From Pseudorhodoplanes sp. (lineage in GTDB: Bacteria > Pseudomonadota > Alphaproteobacteria > Rhizobiales > Xanthobacteraceae): a stretch of DNA of 64,000 bases. Positions within the stretch are counted from its first letter, which is position 1. Every line of letters starts with the position of its first letter. The stretch is taken from the NCBI GenBank assembly GCA_019187085.1, contig JABARS010000007.1, forward strand, positions 1 to 64,000. Direction: 5' to 3'. Position numbers and translations under genes: made by a program. Below the pieces are notes generated by a model, which saw only the letters and a program-made list of their open reading frames with translations, did no database searches and had not been told where the DNA came from. Positions 30,074 through 38,425 of this stretch are shown here, piece after piece.

Positions 30074-32095
30074 TCAGCGCTGTTTCTGCACCCAGAACTG
30101 ATACATGCCGCCGAAGGTCGCCGGATGGGCCAGCTCGAACGCGTGCCAGCGCTCGAGGTCGATCGCGGCGACGTCGTCGGGGAAGCGGGCCCGGTAGCGG
30201 CCGAGGATTTTCGGACCCGCATCGAAGCCGAGGAAGGTCAATCCGCTCGCCCGCAGGAACAAGGCGATCTGCGGCAGCGTGAAGCGGTGCTCCTGCACGT
30301 GGAACACGAGGTCGCGGCAATCGCTCACGCTGAAGAAGTCGGCATAGCGCACGAGCGTGCGCACGGGATCGTCCGCGGGCAGCGCGAGCACGTCCTGCCG
30401 GAAACGGCGGATATCGCCGGGGCTGTCGCCATAGCCGCGCGCGGCCGCGAAGTTGCGCGCCGCGACGACCTGCTGGCGCGCGATCTCGCTGTAGAGCGCT
30501 ATCCGCATCACGCCGGCCGGCCGCAGCAGCGAGATCAGCACGTTCCAGCCGACGATGGGGTCGGCGAGGTGATGCAGCACGCCGGAACTGTCGATGACGT
30601 CGAAGTCGCGGCCGAGATCCTTCAGCCTGAGGATGTCGGCGCGCCCGTATTCGATGTTGCGCAGGCCGAGCTCGTCGGTCTTGCGCCTGGCATAGGCGAG
30701 GCTCGTGAGGCTGAGGTCGATCGCCAGGATGTGCGCACCGGCGATGCGTGCCGTGATGTCGACGAGCTGCTGGCCGGTGCCGCAGCCGGCGACGAGCACG
30801 TCGACGCTGCCCTTGTGGCCGATGTCGCGCACGCCGGTATGCGGAAAAAGCCGCCGAAGCTGCACATTGATATCGATGCTGCTGCCGGGCGGCGCGGTCT
30901 TGATCCAGCGCGGATAGGGGTTGCGCTCGTATTGCTGCCGGACGCGGCGCGACACGTCGTCCTCGACCGGGGTGAGGATCGCCATGCTTTCGCGCAGGCG
31001 CGCTTCCTCAAGGGGTTCGCGGATCGTGCGGATCAGAAGCGCCGCCACCTGCGCGGGCCATGCGCGCCGCAGCAGCCGGTCGCTACCCGCGATCGCGTGC
31101 AGCGGGCCGTAGGCGGCCAGCGCGGCGAGCCACAGAGCCGGGACGAGCGCGTCGTCGTTGAGCGCCGATTGCAGGCGCGCGCGTAATGCGTCGGCCTTTT
31201 GCCGCTCGTCGTCGGACACCGCATAGGCATATTCGTTGATGAAGCACTGGTGCGCGAGCGCAAGATGGAAGCCGGACGCGGCGTCTGCCTCGGGCGCGAG
31301 CGCGGCATCGAGCAGATGCCGGCGCGCGGCGGTGAGGAAGCGTTCGGCCTCGATGTCGGCAAGCAGCATATTCTCCAGCGCTGCGCGGAGAAGGGCGTTG
31401 CTTGCGAGCGCCTGCAGGCCGGCCTCGCCGTAAAGCTCTTCGGCCGGAGCAATCTTCGGCCAGTCCGCGGCAGCGCGCGCGATGGCACCGCCGACGACCG
31501 GATCGGCCTTGATCATCGCGATGGCGTGACGGGCGAATTCGCTGGCGCGCCCCCAGGGCACTTCGATCGCCTTCGTCAGCCAGGCGCGCGTGTCGTCGTC
31601 GCGATCCGGAAGCGCCGGCAGGTTTTGCAGGCATTGCGCGAACAGCATTCGCGTCTCCGGCGTCTCGGCGATGCGCAGGGCATTCTTGGCCGCGGCGAAA
31701 GCCCCGATCACGTCGTCCATCCCGATCCGCGCCACGCCGAGATGGATATGCGCGGCCAAAAGGCGCGGATCGTGTGCGAGGATCTGCTCGCAATGCGCCA
31801 CCGCATCCGCAAAGCGCGACAGAGCGATGAGCGTGCCGCAGAAATTGATGTGCGCGTCCATGAAATCCGGCACGGACTCGATGGCGCGCAGGTAGCAGTT
31901 CATCGCCTCGATGAGATCGCCGTCCTGGCGCGCGCGGTGGCCGCGTTCGACCTGGGCGGTTGGGGACAGGGCGGCACTCGCATGCAGCGTCCCGGCCGCC
32001 GGCAAGGTCAGCCCCATGGTCGGTCCCAAAGTCGGTACCGCGGCCGATCCTTTGCCCCCGCCGCGGCCCGCAGCGCGCCTTGCTTTGCGGTTCAT
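30074..32095 (-). CDS. TPR-containing class I SAM-dependent methyltransferase
   Basis: A 673-aa cytoplasmic protein. Residues ~45-180 are tetratricopeptide repeats (GHRARQDGDLIEAMNCYLRAIESVP; CEQILAHDPRLLAAHIHLGVARI). After a helical middle, the stretch VRRQYE-type VRQQYERNPYPRWI introduces the methyltransferase domain from ~residue 375: SAM motif VLVAGCGTGQQLVDI, acidic loop ILAIDLSLTSLAYARRK and VIDSSGVLHHLADP. Substrate unknown; such fusions are often annotated near glycan or polyketide genes, but here it is alone. It is divergent from ku, 121 bases apart. Confidence 0.82.
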   Translation of the reverse strand: MNRKARRAAGRGGGKGSAAVPTLGPTMGLTLPAAGTLHASAALSPTAQVERGHRARQDGDLIEAMNCYLRAIESVPDFMDAHINFCGTLIALSRFADAVAHCEQILAHDPRLLAAHIHLGVARIGMDDVIGAFAAAKNALRIAETPETRMLFAQCLQNLPALPDRDDDTRAWLTKAIEVPWGRASEFARHAIAMIKADPVVGGAIARAAADWPKIAPAEELYGEAGLQALASNALLRAALENMLLADIEAERFLTAARRHLLDAALAPEADAASGFHLALAHQCFINEYAYAVSDDERQKADALRARLQSALNDDALVPALWLAALAAYGPLHAIAGSDRLLRRAWPAQVAALLIRTIREPLEEARLRESMAILTPVEDDVSRRVRQQYERNPYPRWIKTAPPGSSIDINVQLRRLFPHTGVRDIGHKGSVDVLVAGCGTGQQLVDITARIAGAHILAIDLSLTSLAYARRKTDELGLRNIEYGRADILRLKDLGRDFDVIDSSGVLHHLADPIVGWNVLISLLRPAGVMRIALYSEIARQQVVAARNFAAARGYGDSPGDIRRFRQDVLALPADDPVRTLVRYADFFSVSDCRDLVFHVQEHRFTLPQIALFLRASGLTFLGFDAGPKILGRYRARFPDDVAAIDLERWHAFELAHPATFGGMYQFWVQKQR

Positions 32096-32216
32096 GCAGA
32101 ATCACCCCCGTTCGGGGGCATTATCCATGATTTTCCCGGTCCGGCCCGGCGGCGCGGGAACCGGAGCGGCGGCCCGGCCGTTAGCTTTTGTCGAGCGTAA
32201 CAGCGGGGATTTGTCC

Positions 32217-33119
32217 ATGGCCACGCGTGCGTATTGGTCCGGCCGCCTGCGGCTGGCCTTGGTGTCCATTCCGGTCGAGGTGATCTCGGCGATCAAAGGC
32301 TCCAGCCGCATTTCCTTCAACCAGATCCACGCCCCGAGCGGAAAACGCATCCGCTACGAGAAGGTCGTGCCGGGCCTGGGCCCGGTCGATGCCGACGACA
32401 TCGTGAAGGGCTACGAGGTGGAGAAGGGCAAGTATGTCCTCTTGACCGACGAGGAAATCAACGACGTCAGGCTGGAAGCGAAGAAATCGATCGAGCTGGT
32501 TCAATTCGTGGATGAGGATACGATCGATCCGGCCTTTTTCGAGCAGCCTTTTTTCGTGCTGCCCAAGGAAGAGGATGAAGACGCCGAGGAGGCCTATGTC
32601 GTCCTGCGCGAGGCGCTGAAAAGGACCGGCAAGGTGGCGCTTGGGCAGATCGTGGTGCGCGGACGCGGCTCGATCGTCGCCATCAAGCCGCACGGCAGGG
32701 GCCTGATGATGGAGACCCTGCGCTATGCCGACGAGGTGAAGAAGGCAGACACCGCCTTCGAGGACATCCCGGCCAGGAACGCGGACGCCGAACTGGTCGA
32801 GCTCGCGGAAGACCTCATCAGGAAGAAATCGGCCGCCTTCCATCCCGAGAAATTCAAGGACACCTACACCACGGCTCTGCGCGAGCTGATCGAGGCCAAG
32901 CTTGAGAAGCGCGCGCCGAAGGAGATCGAGGAAGCCCCGCCGGCCAGCAACGTCATCGATCTCATGGACGCCCTGCGCCGCTCGGTCGGCCGTGAGGGCG
33001 GCAAGGAGGGCGGCAAGACCCAGCAGCGCGCGCCGGCGGGCCAGCGCCGCTCCGCCGCCAAGAAGAAATCTGCTAAGACATCGCGCAGGAAGTCCGCGCG
33101 CAAGAGAGCTGCCGCCTAG
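32217..33119 (+). CDS. ku: Non-homologous end-joining protein Ku
   Basis: A 300-aa bacterial Ku that binds DNA ends and recruits LigD. The ATG at 32217 starts the family sequence MATRAYWSGRLRLALVSIPV; the ring-forming core includes FNQIHAPSGKRIRYEKVVPG, GYEVEKGKYVLLTDEEI and KPHGRGLMMETLRYADEV. The last ~45 residues are a Lys/Arg/Ala-rich tail as in other bacterial Ku proteins, used for LigD or DNA contact. It lies three bases before the LigD phosphoesterase frame, so the two are one operon. Confidence 0.97.
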   Translation: MATRAYWSGRLRLALVSIPVEVISAIKGSSRISFNQIHAPSGKRIRYEKVVPGLGPVDADDIVKGYEVEKGKYVLLTDEEINDVRLEAKKSIELVQFVDEDTIDPAFFEQPFFVLPKEEDEDAEEAYVVLREALKRTGKVALGQIVVRGRGSIVAIKPHGRGLMMETLRYADEVKKADTAFEDIPARNADAELVELAEDLIRKKSAAFHPEKFKDTYTTALRELIEAKLEKRAPKEIEEAPPASNVIDLMDALRRSVGREGGKEGGKTQQRAPAGQRRSAAKKKSAKTSRRKSARKRAAA

Positions 33120-33122
33120 ATC

Positions 33123-33890
33123 ATGCCGACCGCCGACCGGCTCCGCGACTACAACCGCAAGCGCGATTTCACGCGCACGCCGGAGCCGAAAGGCACCGCC
33201 CGCAAATCCGGCCGCAAGCTGCGCTACCTGATCCAGAAGCACGACGCGAGCCACCTGCATTACGACTTCCGCCTGGAATGGAACGGCGCGCTGATGAGCT
33301 GGGCCGTCCCGAAAGGGCCGAGCGAGAACCCCGACGACAAGCGCCTTGCCGTGCATGTCGAGGATCATCCGGTCGCCTATGGCGGCTTCGAGGGCACGAT
33401 TCCGGAAGGCGAATACGGCGGCGGCACCGTGATGCTGTGGGACCGCGGCTCCTGGACGCCGCATCAGGACGACGTCGACGCCGCGCTGAAGAAAGGCAAG
33501 CTCAGCTTCGAGCTGCACGGCGAGCGGCTGCACGGCAACTGGGCGCTGGTGCGCCTGCGCGCGCGCAGGCCGTCCGACAAGAAAGATTCGGACAACTGGC
33601 TGCTCATCAAGGAGAACGACGAGCATGTCCGCCGCAACGGCAGGCCGATCGTCGAGCGCGAGACGACGAGCGTGGCGTCCGGCCGCGCGATGGAGGAGAT
33701 CGCCGCCGGCCGGAAGGTCTGGCACTCGAACAGGAAGGCGAGGGGCGCCCCGAGCGGCGATCCGATCATCGTCGGCGGCCGGCCCGGCCGGAAAACGGAA
33801 AAAACCGGTACGGCCAAAACCGGCGCCGCGAAACGCAAGGCGAAAGCCGGCGGCGTAAAAAAAAAGACTTCGCGCTCCCGCCGTTCGTAG
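33123..33890 (+). CDS. ligD: LigD N-terminal 3'-phosphoesterase domain (frame 1 of split ligD)
   Basis: A 255-aa open frame carrying the LigD PE domain, which trims 3' ends during end joining: KHDASHLHYDFRLEWNG with the metal-site His/Asp, WAVPKGPS, EDHPVAYGGFEGTIPEGEYG, and WDRGSW. The domain ends near residue 170; a basic linker rich in Lys/Gly follows. Translation in this frame stops at 33890, but the ligase continues in the -1 frame from the A9 run at 33857-33865. It may be made alone or as the front of a full 892-aa LigD. Confidence 0.92.
   Translation: MPTADRLRDYNRKRDFTRTPEPKGTARKSGRKLRYLIQKHDASHLHYDFRLEWNGALMSWAVPKGPSENPDDKRLAVHVEDHPVAYGGFEGTIPEGEYGGGTVMLWDRGSWTPHQDDVDAALKKGKLSFELHGERLHGNWALVRLRARRPSDKKDSDNWLLIKENDEHVRRNGRPIVERETTSVASGRAMEEIAAGRKVWHSNRKARGAPSGDPIIVGGRPGRKTEKTGTAKTGAAKRKAKAGGVKKKTSRSRRS
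33857..33866 (+). other. A9 run with dnaX-type slippery heptamer inside ligD
   Basis: Nine A residues followed by G. In the PE frame the codons are GTA AAA AAA AAG, so bases 33860-33866 read A-AAA-AAG, the same heptamer as E. coli dnaX. A -1 shift here continues GAC TTC GCG CTC into the ligase frame. A GC hairpin (GGCGCCG/CGGCGCC) lies at 33916-33934. Polymerase slippage on A9 would give the same product. Confidence 0.7.
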
Positions 33891-35800
33891 CACCGCAGCT
33901 CGCCACCCTCGTCGAGGCGCCGCCCGCCGGCGCCGAATGGCTGCATGAAATCAAGTTCGACGGCTACCGGATCATGACCTCGGTCGCGGACGGGCGCGTC
34001 GTGATGCGCACGCGCAAGGGCCTCGACTGGACCGACAGGTTCCGGCCGCTCGTTCCGGCGTTGGCGCGGCTCGATTGCGGCGCGGTCCTGCTCGACGGCG
34101 AGATCGCGGTTGCGGATGCGCAGGGGCGCACCAATTTCGGCGCGCTGCAGGATGCCCTGTCGGGCGGCCGGGGCCGCATGGCCTATTATCTATTCGACAT
34201 CCTGCATCTGGACGGCGAGGATCTGCGCGGGAAGCCGCTCACCGCGCGCAAGGAGATTCTCAAAGGGCTGCTCGGCGGCAGGACGAACGGGCCACTCGCC
34301 TATTCGGATCATATCATGGGGCACGGCGACGACGTGTACGCCGATGCCTGCCGCCTGCATCTCGAAGGCGTCATCTCCAAGCTCGCCGCTGCGCCCTATC
34401 GCTCCGGCCGCAGCAAGGGCTGGCTGAAAAGCAAATGCGGCATGGAGCAGGAATTCGTCGTCATCGGCTGGCGGCCGTCGGGCAAGGCCGGGCGGCCGTT
34501 CTCGTCCATCCTGCTGGCGGTCCGCGAGGGCGGGCGGCTGCGCTATGCGGGCCGGGTCGGCACCGGCTATTCCGAAACGCGGCTGCGCGGTCTGCGCGCC
34601 GAATTCGGCAGGCGGGCGCGCAAGACCCCGCCGACGGACGACGTGCCGCCCGCGATCGCGCGGCAGGCGCGGTTCGTCGAGCCCGAGCTTGTGGCCGAGA
34701 TCGAATTCCGCGGCTGGACCCGCGACGGCCTGGTGCGGCAGGGCTCGTTCAAGGGATTGCGCGGCGACAAGCCGGCGACCGAAATCGTCAGGGAGCGACC
34801 GATGGCAAGGCGCAAGGCGGTGGCGTCCGCGAAGAAGGAAAAGGCCGGAAGAACCCGCGCGGCAAGGACGGCCGCGGCGCGGGCGGACGTGCGGATCAGC
34901 GACGACGGACCGGAGGAGATCGCCGGCGTGCGCGTCACCCATCCCGACCGCGTGCTGTTCCCGGCGCAGGGCATCACCAAGCGGAAGTTGATCGAACACT
35001 ATCTCTCGATCGCCGACGCGATGCTGCCGCACATCGTCGAGCGCCCGATCAGTCTGGTGCGTTGCCCGCGCGGCAGCGGCAAGGCCTGCTTCTTCCAGAA
35101 GCATGCCTCGGACGGTTTTCCCGACGACTTCAAGGCGGTGCGGATCAGGGAGAAATCGGGCGCCGATCAATATCTCTATATCGAGGACGAGGGCGGCCTC
35201 GTCGCGTCGGTGCAGATGGGCGTGCTCGAACTGCATCCGTGGGGCTGCCATGTGGATGCGATCGAGAAGCCGGACCGGATGATCTTCGATATCGATCCCG
35301 ATGCCGGGCTCGATTTCGCGCACGTGCGCGCGGCGGCCGCGGAATTGCGCGACCGGCTTCAGGAAACGGGACTGGAGACGTTTCCGATGGTGACCGGCGG
35401 CAAGGGCGTGCATGTGATCGCGCCGCTGATGCGCGGGCATTCCTGGGACGAGCACCGCGCGTTTGCGGAAGCGCTGGCGCGCGTGATGGCCGAGGACAGT
35501 CCCGACCGCTATGTCGCCAGCATGTCGAAGGCGAAACGCAAGGGAAAGATATTCATCGACTATCTGCGCAATACGCGCGGGGCGACCGCGGTCGCGCCGT
35601 TCTCGACGCGGGCACGGCCCGGCGCCTATGTCGCGATGCCGGTGTCGTGGCCGCAGCTTGCGCGCATGAAGGACGCGCATCCGGTGCGGGTCGGGGAGGC
35701 CAGACGCTATCTCGGCAGGCGCGATCCCTGGCCGGATTACTTCAAGGTGAGGCAGAAGCTGCCGACGCCGAAAGGTCAGCGCCCGCCACCGAAACGGTAA
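33866..35800 (+). CDS. ligD: LigD ligase and polymerase domains (frame 2 of split ligD)
   Basis: About 644 residues in the -1 frame relative to the PE domain. The ATP-dependent ligase domain has the adenylated lysine in EIKFDGYRIM, then DGEIAVADAQGRTNFGALQ, EGVISKLAAAPYRSGRSKGW and WLKSKC. A basic linker (KAVASAKKEKAGR) leads to the primase/polymerase domain: THPDRVLFPAQGITKRKLIEHY, the catalytic DIDPD, VTGGKGVHVIAPL and DYLRNTRGATAVAPFSTRA. No ATG/GTG/TTG start in this frame precedes the ligase core, so it needs the frame change at 33857-33866 to be made. The order PE-LIG-POL matches Pseudomonas LigD. Confidence 0.9.
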   Translation, partial: DFALPPFVAPQLATLVEAPPAGAEWLHEIKFDGYRIMTSVADGRVVMRTRKGLDWTDRFRPLVPALARLDCGAVLLDGEIAVADAQGRTNFGALQDALSGGRGRMAYYLFDILHLDGEDLRGKPLTARKEILKGLLGGRTNGPLAYSDHIMGHGDDVYADACRLHLEGVISKLAAAPYRSGRSKGWLKSKCGMEQEFVVIGWRPSGKAGRPFSSILLAVREGGRLRYAGRVGTGYSETRLRGLRAEFGRRARKTPPTDDVPPAIARQARFVEPELVAEIEFRGWTRDGLVRQGSFKGLRGDKPATEIVRERPMARRKAVASAKKEKAGRTRAARTAAARADVRISDDGPEEIAGVRVTHPDRVLFPAQGITKRKLIEHYLSIADAMLPHIVERPISLVRCPRGSGKACFFQKHASDGFPDDFKAVRIREKSGADQYLYIEDEGGLVASVQMGVLELHPWGCHVDAIEKPDRMIFDIDPDAGLDFAHVRAAAAELRDRLQETGLETFPMVTGGKGVHVIAPLMRGHSWDEHRAFAEALARVMAEDSPDRYVASMSKAKRKGKIFIDYLRNTRGATAVAPFSTRARPGAYVAMPVSWPQLARMKDAHPVRVGEARRYLGRRDPWPDYFKVRQKLPTPKGQRPPPKR

Positions 35801-36483
35801 TTGAGGCCGAGCCGCCAGACCGCATTGGTCGCGGTGCTGGAGGCGCCGATGCCGGAATAGGTCTTGGCGAGGTCGATCGTGTCGACGTGCAGATATTCGA
35901 TCCGGGCGGTGACGTTCGAACCATAGAGCGCGGTTTCCAGCCCAAGCCCCCAGACGAAGGCGGCCTGCGGCTCGGAGCCGGTGAGCGCGGTCGTCGTGCC
36001 GGCCACGGTGACGCTGCCGCTGTGGCGCATCTCGGTGACCGCGAGCCCGGCGGTGCCGTAGAGCAGCCATTGATCGAGCGCGAAGCCCGCGCGTCCGCGC
36101 GCGGTCGCGAGCCAGGGGATTTCGCTGTCCAGCGACAGCGTCACGCCTCCCACGCTCGAATTGAAACGGTTGCCCTGCCACGACCAGCCGAAATCGCCTT
36201 CGAGGCCGAGCACGAGCGGACCGAGCTGGCTGTTCATGCCGAGCTGGAAGCCGGCGAGGGCGCCGTCGAAATCCTCCGCCGTCTGGAACAGCGTGCCGCC
36301 CGCGCTCACCGACTGGCGCGCGGACGCAAAGCCGTAGCCGGCATGGGCGCCGACATAGAAGCCACTCCAGTTATAGGGACCGAGAGCGGGAATGCGCAGG
36401 TCGGCGGCCTGCGCGGCCGGTGCGGCCAGTCCCGCGGCAATGGCAAACACGCAAACGCAACGATACCCGCAACGATACGTCAC
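35776..36483 (-). CDS. Outer-membrane beta-barrel protein (Omp25/OmpA-like)
   Basis: 235 aa from the GTG at 36483, which gives a signal peptide ending AAQAADLR. The mature part is an eight-stranded-type barrel: NWSGFYVGAHAGYGF, LVLGLEGDFGWSW, TARGRAGFALDQWLLYGTAGL and the C-terminal AVWRLGLNYRFGGGR. This is the Rhizobiales Omp25/Omp31-like porin-family layout, also called surface immunogenic protein. Its 3' end overlaps ligD by 25 bases on the opposite strand. Confidence 0.88.
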   Translation of the reverse strand: MTYRCGYRCVCVFAIAAGLAAPAAQAADLRIPALGPYNWSGFYVGAHAGYGFASARQSVSAGGTLFQTAEDFDGALAGFQLGMNSQLGPLVLGLEGDFGWSWQGNRFNSSVGGVTLSLDSEIPWLATARGRAGFALDQWLLYGTAGLAVTEMRHSGSVTVAGTTTALTGSEPQAAFVWGLGLETALYGSNVTARIEYLHVDTIDLAKTYSGIGASSTATNAVWRLGLNYRFGGGR

Positions 36484-36556
36484 ACCCGTCCCCACCTGCC
36501 GTGCCCCGGCCGGAACGCTAGCAATGGCGGGTTGCGCGGAGGTTACCGTGCTGCTA

Positions 36557-36571
36557 GAACAAAAACAGAAC
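36557..36571 (+). promoter_or_regulatory. LexA (SOS) box upstream of ssb
   Basis: GAAC-AAAAACA-GAAC, the reverse complement of GTTC-N7-GTTC, 131 bases before the ssb start and 73 bases before the divergent porin gene start. Confidence 0.75.
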
Positions 36572-36702
36572 AAAACGGGCAAAATCCGAAACCGCCGGGA
36601 GCCCCTTGTGGAAAAGGGACGCCGGTGCGGGTGCCGGCGCGGCCTTCGGACTAGGGTTGCGTCACGGATAAACGCGGATGCGGGCGACAGCGGGAGAGTG
36701 TG

Positions 36703-37185
36703 ATGGCAGGCAGCGTGAACAAAGTGATCTTGATCGGAAATCTCGGCGCCGACCCCGAAATCCGCCGCACGCAGGACGGCCGGCCGATCGCGAACCTGCG
36801 CATCGCCACCTCGGAAAGCTGGCGCGACAAGGCGACCGGCGAGCGACGCGAGAAGACCGAGTGGCACCGCGTGGTGATCTTCAACGAGGGCCTGTGCCGG
36901 ATCGCCGAGCAGTATCTGAAGAAGGGCGCCAAGGTTTACATCGAGGGCGCGCTGCAGACGCGCAAATGGACCGACAAGGAAGGCATCGAGAAATACTCGA
37001 CCGAGGTGGTGCTGCAGGGCTTCAACTCGCAGCTCACCATGCTCGACCGTGCCGGCGGCGGAGCGGGCGGCGGCGACTTCGGCGGCGGCGGCAACGATTT
37101 CGGCTCGCCCGGACCAACGGCGGCGCGCAAGCCGGCCATGGCCGGCGGACGCCGCGACGACATGGACGACGAGATTCCGTTCTAG
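36703..37185 (+). CDS. ssb: Single-stranded DNA-binding protein
   Basis: A 160-aa SSB that coats single-stranded DNA in replication and repair. The OB fold covers residues 1-~112 ([59 protein letters not shown]). A Gly-rich linker leads to the acidic tip DDMDDEIPF, which recruits partner proteins. ATG at 36703; a GTG one codon earlier is possible. A LexA box upstream suggests damage induction. Confidence 0.97.
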   Translation: MAGSVNKVILIGNLGADPEIRRTQDGRPIANLRIATSESWRDKATGERREKTEWHRVVIFNEGLCRIAEQYLKKGAKVYIEGALQTRKWTDKEGIEKYSTEVVLQGFNSQLTMLDRAGGGAGGGDFGGGGNDFGSPGPTAARKPAMAGGRRDDMDDEIPF

Positions 37186-37336
37186 TTTCCGTTTCTGGAT
37201 TCTGATCTCGCGGTCTGCCCCCTCGCGGACGTTGCGACCGCGTGCGGGCTTCAAATTATGGTTGCAGCGCCACCTTCATGCCTGTTGTAATTGTGCCGCC
37301 ACGGCTTTTGTGGTGACAGCGACAGGGGTGACAAGC

Positions 37337-37648
37337 ATGACAACGCGATTTCTGATCGCCGGTGCGACGCTTTGTGCCGCGCTCGTGATGGCCGGTCCGG
37401 CCGATGCCGCAAGGAAACGTTCCGGCATCGTGCTCGACAAGCAGTTCAGCGGCTGCGCCGTTTGGGCGCCGCCGGCCTGCGTTCTGGTCGGCAAATACAA
37501 CGTGACGGGATCGGGCATCATTCCGGGCACGTACGTGAAGGGAATGGGCAAGCCCACCGGCGGCATGAGCCCGTGCCCCGGAACGCCGATGAAAGTCAGC
37601 AGCTTCCAGACGTTGAGTCTGTGCCTGATACCGTGGCGCACGCGCTGA
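37337..37648 (+). CDS. Small secreted hypothetical protein
   Basis: 103 aa from the ATG at 37337. A signal peptide (FLIAGATLCAALVMAGPADA) precedes a short mature domain with four cysteines: SGCAVWAPPACVLVG, SPCPGTPMK and LSLCLIPW, probably two disulfides. I do not recognise the family. It is monocistronic, between ssb and a palindromic repeat. Confidence 0.65.
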   Translation: MTTRFLIAGATLCAALVMAGPADAARKRSGIVLDKQFSGCAVWAPPACVLVGKYNVTGSGIIPGTYVKGMGKPTGGMSPCPGTPMKVSSFQTLSLCLIPWRTR

Positions 37649-37710
37649 CTGCGTACGCTCTGCGCGCGGCCGGAATGCCGCGCGCTACAGCGTTCAGGTT
37701 TATTCGGAAT

Positions 37711-37835
37711 CGTCATGCGCGGGCTTGACCCGCGCATCCATCGGAAAGATGGGCCGCTTCAGAAGGATGGATTGCCGGGTTAAATCTGCGATCAAGCCGA
37801 TTGGAAATCGGCCCCGGTTGTCCGGCAATGACGGG
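37711..37835. repeat. Interspersed palindromic element, copy 2 (extended)
   Basis: Starts CGTCATGCGCGGGCTTG, pairs locally as GCGCGGGCTTGACCCGCGC, and ends TCCGGCAATGACGGG. Same family as 2413-2468 (inverted) and the uvrA insert, with ~50 extra bases in the middle. Confidence 0.7.
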
Positions 37836-37863
37836 ACCCGCTTTCATCAAAAGCGAAACGACT

Positions 37864-38331
37864 CTAAGCCGTCTGCCGGTCGCCGGGCTTCGCCGTCAGC
37901 GCCGACGCCGTCACGGCGCAGAATGCCGCGAACATGATGACGGCATTGATCGCGTGCGAATATTCCCAGCGCAGGCGCAGCGCCTCCCAGCCTTCGGGAA
38001 GCTGCGTCCAGTTCGCGGTCGCGACATTGGCCGGGTAGGTCACCGCGAAGAACACGGCGAGATTGGCCGCGATCAGGATCGTCGCGGCCAGCGCCCAGAC
38101 GAAGGCCGTCCGCCGGCGGCGGACCATCACCGCGTTGACCGCGTTCGCGGCGAGTGCGGCGATAATGACGGTGCCGAGCAAGGACCAGCCGCGATAGATG
38201 CCCTGGACCGCAAGATAGGCCTCCTGCGACAGCGCGATCTTGTTGGGGAGCGCGAACAGGTGCGCCCCGCCGGGCACGAGCACGACGGCCGTCAGGACGA
38301 TGGCGGCGAACTGAACAAGGCGGACCGGCAT
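37864..38331 (-). CDS. DUF1772-like membrane protein
   Basis: 155 aa from the ATG at 38331. Four hydrophobic helices (LVQFAAIVLTAVVLVPGGAHL; LLGTVIIAALAANAVNAV; FVWALAATILIAANLAVFF; AINAVIMFAAFCAVTASAL) with WTQLPEGWEALRLRWEYSH before the last. This resembles the DUF1772/anthrone-oxygenase-like group. Function not known. Divergent from the decarboxylase, 94 bases apart. Confidence 0.7.
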   Translation of the reverse strand: MPVRLVQFAAIVLTAVVLVPGGAHLFALPNKIALSQEAYLAVQGIYRGWSLLGTVIIAALAANAVNAVMVRRRRTAFVWALAATILIAANLAVFFAVTYPANVATANWTQLPEGWEALRLRWEYSHAINAVIMFAAFCAVTASALTAKPGDRQTA

Positions 38332-38425
38332 GCCATTCTCCTGCGCACGATTGCGAAGGCGGGCGTTGATACCAACCGTTCGTCGTGCGTAATGTTCCGG
38401 CAGTGTCACAGGCCGGACGGATGCA

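Noticed and set aside
34075..36654. 859-codon plus-strand open frame overlapping ligD and the porin gene
   Set aside because: It is out of frame with the clear ligase/polymerase motifs and runs antisense through the beta-barrel gene; a high-GC shadow.
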